NCBI GenBank assembly: GCA_015057715.1 | Contig: SVDS01000030.1 | Span: 1 to 40,038, forward strand | Length of the DNA: 40,038 bases | Source: Paenibacillaceae bacterium | Lineage (GTDB): Bacteria > Bacillota > Clostridia > Lachnospirales > Lachnospiraceae | Direction of reading: 5' to 3' | Shown: piece by piece, positions 34,990-40,038 of the stretch | Numbering within the stretch: the first letter of the stretch is position 1 | Layout: the number at the start of each line of letters is the position of its first letter | Made by a program: the position numbers and the translations under genes | The notes under the pieces: model-generated | The model's database searches: none | The model's input: the letters and a program-made list of their open reading frames with translations, nothing else | Told to the model about the DNA's origin: nothing

Positions 34990-35075
34990 ATTATATAACG
35001 AACTACCTACTTTTATCAACATATTTCGACATAAATCCTATTTTTCTATAGTTTATATATGTTTATAGTAGTTCG
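34990..35075 (-). promoter_or_regulatory. oppA promoter with a distant 8-bp inverted repeat
   Basis: TTGATA (35014-35019) and TATAAT (34990-34995) are 18 bp apart on the minus strand. CGAACTAC (34999-35006) lies inside the spacer and its exact complement GTAGTTCG lies at 35068-35075, 61 bp apart. The positions suggest one regulator binding both sites. Confidence 0.55.
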
Positions 35076-35091
35076 CCATAAGCCAAGTAGT

Positions 35092-35121
35092 AAAAAAGAC
35101 AGTTGTCAAGCCGGACAACTG
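35092..35121 (-). terminator. Intrinsic terminator upstream of oppA
   Basis: CAGTTGTC (35100-35107) pairs with GACAACTG (35114-35121), followed on the minus strand by a U-run (complement of 35092-35097). It ends the transcript of the 546-residue gene and so separates that operon from oppA. Confidence 0.82.
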
Positions 35122-35181
35122 CCTCTTTTGGCATATGATATATTTATTATGAACAATCTTGCAAATATGACTCTGTTTTTT

Positions 35182-36822
35182 TTATATATTTCGAATGGAA
35201 AACGTTCTTTCATAAGGAGTATAGTCATTTAAGTAGAGAGTAAAACCGGTGGTGTTGATTTCCTCTCCTGAGTAATGGCCGCCAAACTCATGTGTTCCGT
35301 AACCCGGTCCGATGAGAAGCTTCTGATCTTCGTGAATCAGATTGACGAATCCGTCCCTGAGAACCATCTCTCCTGCCTTTTCCGCTCTCATGTGGAAGTG
35401 CTCGTTTTCCAGAACGCTGCCTGCCGGAATACAAATTTCGACACGAAGAGGAGCTTTATCAAGTCCCTCGGCCTTGACAGTTACTTCCATACCGTCAGCT
35501 AATTCTTTCAGTGTAACTGTCATATGAATTTCACTGCTGTTTAAAATCTCACGTTTCTTATGATCCATCTTCCACCAGTCGGTTGTATCCTGCTTTTCCT
35601 TAAAGGGTAGATAATACCAGCCTTTGGCTACAGAGGTCAGAACACAGACCCCGTCTTTTTCTTCAATGGTCTGGGGCACGAAATTACGAATATCACAGTA
35701 ACTTTCTCCTATTTTTAAATATACCAGAGTTTCTTTAAATTTCAAGAACAAAAATGCACTTTTTCCTTTGAGAATACTGTAGCCGTAATTGGAAGTCTTT
35801 CCTCTGATTACGCCTGCTTCCTCAAAATGCTTGTGGTAGGTATCCAGAAAGCCGTAGCCCTTAAACTCATACTGTTCCATAAAATCATGAAGCATGATTA
35901 TATGCAGGCATTCCGGTGCCATATCACCCCGCTCCATATTGTCTTTGATGATTTTATGAGCGGCGCGGTCAAAGATTTCTTCTCCCGTTTTTGCAGCCAT
36001 ATATAAATACTGGTAGAAATACTTGTCCGGATAATCGGCTTTACCCTGATCCTGCCTTGTTGAGTTTTGTGTGAAAATGGTATCGTCCGGGTCAATGTAA
36101 AAGAGCATCATTTTTAAGTTTCGCTCTACATAGCCAAGGTAATTTTCATCGCCGGTTTCCTCATACATAGCCATCATGGCATTGTTAACCACTGCATTGT
36201 AATTGCCGGTGGAACGTTCTGCGTATTCCCCTTCCTCGTTACCGTCAATTCCTTCTGCCAGATACTGATCAGCCCGGGCAAGAAGCTGAGCCGCAAATTC
36301 AGGATTGTCTTCTTTTACAAGATTCGCACCCTGCATCAGAGCTGCGGTAATGCCCCAGCGGTGGTTCGGGGTGTGAAAACCACCAGTTAAAAGTGCGTTT
36401 AAGGATTCTTCCAGTATAAAACGGTAACCATCTTTCAGTTTGTCCAGTTCGCCTTCCTCTGTATATTTTAAAAACAGACGGTAAGTTGCCATGAGACGTT
36501 TAAAGCAAAAAGAGGTGTCCGGCGCAGATTTAAAATTACAGGATGGATAATCAAAGCTTCCATCTTCTCTCTGGCAGTTTGCAATAAAGGTTACGGCTGC
36601 TTCCATGGCACGAAGAAGAGCAGCATCCTTGTAATATCTGCTCTCTGAATTTAAATAAACCGAAGCAGCATCTGCCATCACATAGATGGTTGGCTTTACC
36701 TCTAAAATAGCACGTTTCATTCCGCCATAAAATGGATCCTTCTCATTGGTGACCTGAGTGCTTAAAAAATGATCCACCCGCTTCTCTGCGGAACGTATCA
36801 GATGTCCCATATATCGTTTCAT
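35182..36822 (-). CDS. Uncharacterised 546-residue protein, alpha/alpha-toroid-like
   Basis: A soluble protein with no signal peptide, therefore probably cytoplasmic. Residues about 1-330 are helical with repeated aromatic-rich motifs ('GSFDYPSCNFKSAPDTSFCF', 'GGFHTPNHRWGITAAL'), which fit an (alpha/alpha) toroid of the kind in polysaccharide lyases and unsaturated glycosyl hydrolases. The rest, from about 350, is beta-rich ('LFLKFKETLVYLKIG', 'GTHEFGGHYSGEEINTTGFT'), like the beta-sandwich half of heparinase II/III-type lyases. His and Tyr residues in 'TPNHRWG' and 'ERSTGNYNAVVNNA' could be catalytic. It sits 20 bp after a ROK kinase gene, so a role in sugar breakdown is inferred; I cannot name the family. 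Confidence 0.55.
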   Translation of the reverse strand: MKRYMGHLIRSAEKRVDHFLSTQVTNEKDPFYGGMKRAILEVKPTIYVMADAASVYLNSESRYYKDAALLRAMEAAVTFIANCQREDGSFDYPSCNFKSAPDTSFCFKRLMATYRLFLKYTEEGELDKLKDGYRFILEESLNALLTGGFHTPNHRWGITAALMQGANLVKEDNPEFAAQLLARADQYLAEGIDGNEEGEYAERSTGNYNAVVNNAMMAMYEETGDENYLGYVERNLKMMLFYIDPDDTIFTQNSTRQDQGKADYPDKYFYQYLYMAAKTGEEIFDRAAHKIIKDNMERGDMAPECLHIIMLHDFMEQYEFKGYGFLDTYHKHFEEAGVIRGKTSNYGYSILKGKSAFLFLKFKETLVYLKIGESYCDIRNFVPQTIEEKDGVCVLTSVAKGWYYLPFKEKQDTTDWWKMDHKKREILNSSEIHMTVTLKELADGMEVTVKAEGLDKAPLRVEICIPAGSVLENEHFHMRAEKAGEMVLRDGFVNLIHEDQKLLIGPGYGTHEFGGHYSGEEINTTGFTLYLNDYTPYERTFSIRNI

Positions 36823-36842
36823 AATTATTGTCCTCTTTTCTT

Positions 36843-37793
36843 CTAGTCTAATAAAGCAGCTCCGATCAGCCCTGCATCATTGTCCAACACAGCTGGAACA
36901 ATTCTAGTCCTGCGTTTAGAGGTTCTTGCATAGTCGCCCTGATCAATCACCTTTTTCAATGGTTCTAACAGCAAATCGCCGGCTTTGCTGATGCCTCCGC
37001 CGATGCAGATTAACTCCGGCTGGAATATATTGATTAAATCCAGCAGACCTGCTGCCAGATATTCAATGTACCGGTCAAAAACCTTAAGCGCCGTTTCATC
37101 CTGTCTTCTCACACCGTCAAAAAGTGTCTTGCCTTCCACAAGCTCAATCTCCCCGTCGCAAAGTTCCCAGAGGATCGATTGTTTATTTATAAGCATCGCC
37201 TCTTTTGTCTGGGAAATCAGGGCAGTGGCAGACGCATAAGCCTCAAAACATCCTTTTCTACCGCAATTGCAGGGAATTCCGTTCCGGTCTATGGTGAAAT
37301 GCCCAAATTCTCCTGCTGCATAATTAATTCCCTCAAAAAGTTTTCCGTCAAGTATGATTCCTCCGCCTACACCGGTTCCCAGAGTAACCGCCAGCATGGA
37401 GCTCACACCTTTACCGCTTCCTGCTATATATTCTCCCCAGGCAGCTGCATTGGCATCATTATCAAAACGAATTTTTTTACCAGGAAGTGCCTTCTCCATC
37501 ATGGAAACAACCGGCTCATCATAAAATCCCAAATTATTGGCATATTCCACCATGCCTGTTTCCTTGTTGGCTGTTCCCGGCACTCCAAGTCCTACCGCCT
37601 CAATCTCTTCCCAGGCAATATTTCCTTCCTTTGCAGCCTTCTTAGCCAGCTCCGCCATATCCTGAACAATTTCCCCTGCACTTCTTCCGCTTCTGGTTGG
37701 TACAGACAGGCGGGTAAAAAGTGTTCCGTCTTCTCCTACCAGACCTGCGGCTATATTGGTTCCGCCTAGGTCTATTCCGATATAATACTTCAT
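36843..37793 (-). CDS. ROK-family sugar kinase (glucokinase-like)
   Basis: A 316-residue kinase. The ATP phosphate loop is 'GIDLGGTNIAAGLV', and the sugar site includes 'FDNDANAAAWGEY'. The second ATP motif is 'LGTGVGGGIILDG'. The zinc site 'GHFTIDRNGIPCNCGRKGCFE' is complete. It phosphorylates glucose, N-acetylated amino sugars or related hexoses with ATP. ROK proteins can also be repressors, but no DNA-binding N-terminus is present here. It lies in one transcription unit with the PHP protein and the toroid-like protein. Confidence 0.9.
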   Translation of the reverse strand: MKYYIGIDLGGTNIAAGLVGEDGTLFTRLSVPTRSGRSAGEIVQDMAELAKKAAKEGNIAWEEIEAVGLGVPGTANKETGMVEYANNLGFYDEPVVSMMEKALPGKKIRFDNDANAAAWGEYIAGSGKGVSSMLAVTLGTGVGGGIILDGKLFEGINYAAGEFGHFTIDRNGIPCNCGRKGCFEAYASATALISQTKEAMLINKQSILWELCDGEIELVEGKTLFDGVRRQDETALKVFDRYIEYLAAGLLDLINIFQPELICIGGGISKAGDLLLEPLKKVIDQGDYARTSKRRTRIVPAVLDNDAGLIGAALLD

Positions 37794-37859
37794 TTTCTAT
37801 CCGCTCCCTTCCGCGCACAACTGCCGGAGCCAAACAACGCCCCGGCATCCTTTTCTATA

Positions 37860-38582
37860 TTATACTCTCCGTTTCCGATGAAACCAGGACTCTAACTGCT
37901 CCATGTCTGCATTTACCACCAGCTCTTTTGGAAAGTCCAGGCTGTTTAACATGGAAAGTGCTTCTTCAAACACTCCCACGCTGCGGCAAAAGTGTGCATC
38001 AGAGCTGACTATGACAGGAACACTGTATTTCATACAGAGTCTGGCAATGGCCCGGCAATTTTGTGCAGAACTTTTCCTGACACGAAAGGTTCCTTCATTA
38101 ATCTCTACCACCTTACCATTCTTTCCAAACTCCGGTATCACCCGTTCATAATCATATTCATAACAGGCAGTTCCGCTGTGACCAATAATATCCACCAGCG
38201 GATTTTCTGCTGCATGAAGATACGTTCTTGTATGATCCTTTACGCTTCCGGGTGGTATCACATCATCATGAAAAGAAGCTATGGTATAGTCCAGACGGTT
38301 TATTATGGTATCAGGGCTTAAATCAATTTCACCTTCAAAGTTAGTAAAATTCAGTTCCGCACCACGATATACGCGGATACCGTCTACCCATTCTGGTATC
38401 ACCCTGAGATTTCTAAAATGACCCTCAGGAGCCCCATCAGGGTGAGCCGGACAGTGGTTGCTGATTCCTACAGCTATTAAACCGGCATCTTTTGCTGCCG
38501 TTATGGTTTCATAAACGGTACTGTAAGCGTGCCTGCTTATATCTGTATGAGTGTGTAAATCCGCAGCAAGATGCTTTATCAT
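37860..38582 (-). CDS. PHP-domain phosphoesterase (YcdX-like)
   Basis: A 240-residue metal-dependent phosphatase. The PHP metal ligands are visible in order: 'DLHTHTD', 'ISNHCPAHPD', 'RGAELNF', 'ASFHDD', 'IIGHSG' and 'VSSDAHF'. Length and motif spacing fit the YcdX/PHP_HisOL group. The substrate is unknown; the close family contains broad-range phosphatases. It precedes the ROK kinase gene by 66 bp on the same strand. Confidence 0.85.
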   Translation of the reverse strand: MIKHLAADLHTHTDISRHAYSTVYETITAAKDAGLIAVGISNHCPAHPDGAPEGHFRNLRVIPEWVDGIRVYRGAELNFTNFEGEIDLSPDTIINRLDYTIASFHDDVIPPGSVKDHTRTYLHAAENPLVDIIGHSGTACYEYDYERVIPEFGKNGKVVEINEGTFRVRKSSAQNCRAIARLCMKYSVPVIVSSDAHFCRSVGVFEEALSMLNSLDFPKELVVNADMEQLESWFHRKRRV

Positions 38583-38705
38583 AAAATTCTCACTTTACTT
38601 TTTCTCATTTTTCTTACCCAATGAGTATATCCCTTTTTACCAAATAGCTTCTACCTTATTTTTGTCTTTCTTTCAATATTTATTGCAATTTTTGTTTTTA
38701 TCAAT

Positions 38706-39398
38706 CTACCCGTTGACGGTATCAATCCGTTTATCATTGGAAAGGCGGATAACCAGATCATTTTTTTCATAGCCGGCAGGATAAAGCAGATCCAGTTCGA
38801 TCTTGGTTCCATCCTTGGATTTCCCTATCTTCACATTCAGAACCTTAACCTTATCTTCATTGAGCTTATGAAACAGCTCTGTAATAACTGCGTCATAATG
38901 GGATGTGGTGATTTTCAGCATGCACCGGTAAGGTTCCTTGGACAAAAAGGGAACATCGTGGAGCAGAACCTGTATCATAATCAACAGAAACGCAGAACCG
39001 CAGCCCAGATAATAAGCACCGGCCCCTACCGCCATTCCCACTCCTGCAGTTGCCCAGATCCCGGCAGCAGTAGTCAGACCGCTCACTGAATTATTCTTTA
39101 CAAAAATAACGCCCGCTCCCAGGAAACCAATTCCCGATACAATCTGTGCAGCAATTCTGGAGCCGTCAAAATTGGGAATATCCCGGAAGCCGTACTTGGA
39201 TACAACCATCATAAGAGCAGCTCCCATAGCCACGATGGCATGGGTTCTCATTCCAGCTCCCTTATTCCGGTTTTTTCGTTCGTATCCGATTAAATATCCT
39301 GAAAAACCGGCCACGATGATTCGTAAAAGCAAACTGGTCTGATAGACCAGATCATAACGCTCCACCCAGCCAATCACCATCTGTTCCAATTGATACAT
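38706..39398 (-). CDS. MgtC/SapB-family membrane protein
   Basis: A 230-residue protein with four or five membrane segments in the first 155 residues. The MgtC signature 'GYLIGYERKNRNKGAGMRTH' is followed by 'VSKYGF', 'SRIAAQIVSGIGFLGAGVIF' and 'GLTTAAGIWATAGVGMAVG'. A soluble C-terminal ACT-like domain follows. MgtC-type proteins affect Mg2+ homeostasis or modulate the F-type ATPase; the role here is not known. A GGAG-type site precedes the ATG at 39398. Confidence 0.9.
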   Translation of the reverse strand: MYQLEQMVIGWVERYDLVYQTSLLLRIIVAGFSGYLIGYERKNRNKGAGMRTHAIVAMGAALMMVVSKYGFRDIPNFDGSRIAAQIVSGIGFLGAGVIFVKNNSVSGLTTAAGIWATAGVGMAVGAGAYYLGCGSAFLLIMIQVLLHDVPFLSKEPYRCMLKITTSHYDAVITELFHKLNEDKVKVLNVKIGKSKDGTKIELDLLYPAGYEKNDLVIRLSNDKRIDTVNG

Positions 39399-39547
39399 GA
39401 CAACTCCTCTTTTCTGTAATGAACTATATCTTATAAAATATGCTATTAATTTAACATGTTTGAACGGAAACGTCAGCGCAGAAATTGCTTTTCCTATGCT
39501 GGTTTCTATGCACTTTTTGTACTTTATAAGCCAACTGAAGCATATTG

Positions 39548-39578
39548 AAAAAAAGACCTGCCAGATAAGAGGCAGGTC
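39548..39578 (-). terminator. Intrinsic terminator after the inositol dehydrogenase
   Basis: GACCTGCC (39555-39562) pairs with GGCAGGTC (39571-39578), with a U-run on the minus strand (complement of 39548-39554). It lies 7 bases downstream of the stop codon. Confidence 0.88.
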
Positions 39579-39585
39579 CTTTGTC

Positions 39586-40038
39586 TTACATTGTAATTTC
39601 GGAGATTTTAACCGGTCTGTGCTCTTTCACAGATTTCTTTGCTGCGATTCCCATTAATACCGGTTTTAAACCATCTAATACGCCAAGAGGAGTGTCTGTA
39701 TTGTTCTCAATGGCTTCAATAAAGCAGTTCACTTCTTTTGCGAAGGACTGCATATAACGCTCTAAGAAGAAGTAAAGAGGTTTCTCGCCAGTCACACCAT
39801 CAGCAGTGCTTAAAACTGCACTGGATTCTGTGTCGTTGGAGGTTGCAACCATACCCTTGGAGCCGAATACTTCTGCTCTCTGGTCATAACCGTAAGCTGC
39901 TTTTCTGGAGTTATCAATGACTGCAATTGCACCGTTCTCCATCTTGATGGTGATAACAGCAGTATCTACATCGCCAGCTTCTCCAATAGCAGGATCAACT
40001 AAAACTGCAGACTGTACATAGATCTCTTCTGCATCACA
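39586..40038 (-). CDS. iolG: Gfo/Idh/MocA oxidoreductase, inositol 2-dehydrogenase-like, C-terminal part (cut by window edge)
   Basis: The last 150 residues of an NAD-dependent oxidoreductase. The frame is open from the window edge ('EEIYVQSAVLVDPAIGEAGD', then 'AVITIKMENGAIAVIDNSRK' and 'AAYGYDQRAEVFGSKG'), a run typical of inositol 2-dehydrogenases (IolG). The C-terminal half forms the substrate-binding beta-sheet; the Rossmann domain lies beyond 40038. It is the last gene of its transcript (terminator at 39548). IolG oxidises myo-inositol to scyllo-inosose. Confidence 0.8.
   Translation of the reverse strand, partial: CDAEEIYVQSAVLVDPAIGEAGDVDTAVITIKMENGAIAVIDNSRKAAYGYDQRAEVFGSKGMVATSNDTESSAVLSTADGVTGEKPLYFFLERYMQSFAKEVNCFIEAIENNTDTPLGVLDGLKPVLMGIAAKKSVKEHRPVKISEITM

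Noticed and set aside
37825-37848. Hairpin GCCGG...CCGGC before the ROK gene as a terminator
   Set aside because: No U-run follows in either direction and it lies between two same-strand genes likely to be co-transcribed.

Overview
The window reads as a chromosomal segment of a low-GC Gram-positive anaerobe, most likely a Lachnospiraceae member (Clostridium cluster XIVa, Lacrimispora/Hungatella-like). This is inferred from the clostridial lipoprotein signal peptides, strong AGGAGG ribosome sites, consensus sigma-A promoters and the metabolic gene set. No rRNA, tRNA, CRISPR array or intact insertion sequence was seen.

Left part (1-6735): an M20 amidohydrolase (cut by the window edge) faces a divergent winged-helix regulator, with direct repeats bracketing a consensus promoter between them. 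Then come a D-2-hydroxyacid dehydrogenase; a small regulatory cluster (MarR-like, His-rich 78-residue protein, DtxR/MntR-like) whose genes share TACCATA/TATGGTA elements; two decayed genes (a formate/nitrite transporter and a Cache-type sensor); and an AraC/GyrI-like regulator.

Accessory island (about 6.7-20.8 kb): visibly more AT-rich and full of relics. It holds a broken ECF sigma/anti-sigma pair, a broken NB-ARC/TPR (STAND) gene, a 205-residue protein with a HEPN-like RX4H motif, a two-gene Gabija-type module (GajA OLD-like ATPase/TOPRIM nuclease and GajB UvrD-like helicase), and a fused relic of an HsdR start and an RloB-like end. It also holds an operon of XRE regulator, 1037-residue sacsin/Hsp90-type GHKL ATPase and AlbA_2-TIR protein. 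That last operon is the best candidate here for an undescribed anti-phage system: a GHKL ATPase as possible sensor, a TIR domain as probable NAD-directed effector, a private repressor and an operator-like palindrome.

Right part (21-40 kb): ordinary core genes, nearly all on the minus strand. These are an RlmD-type rRNA methyltransferase, a DEAD-box RNA helicase with a structured leader, a CorA-like transporter, a polar amino-acid ABC operon ending in a cytidylate-kinase-like gene, an oppABCDF peptide-type ABC operon, an uncharacterised 546-residue toroid-like protein with a ROK sugar kinase and a PHP phosphoesterase, an MgtC/SapB membrane protein, and the C-terminal part of an inositol 2-dehydrogenase. 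The transport, ROK, toroid and inositol genes suggest uptake and breakdown of peptides and sugars or polyols.
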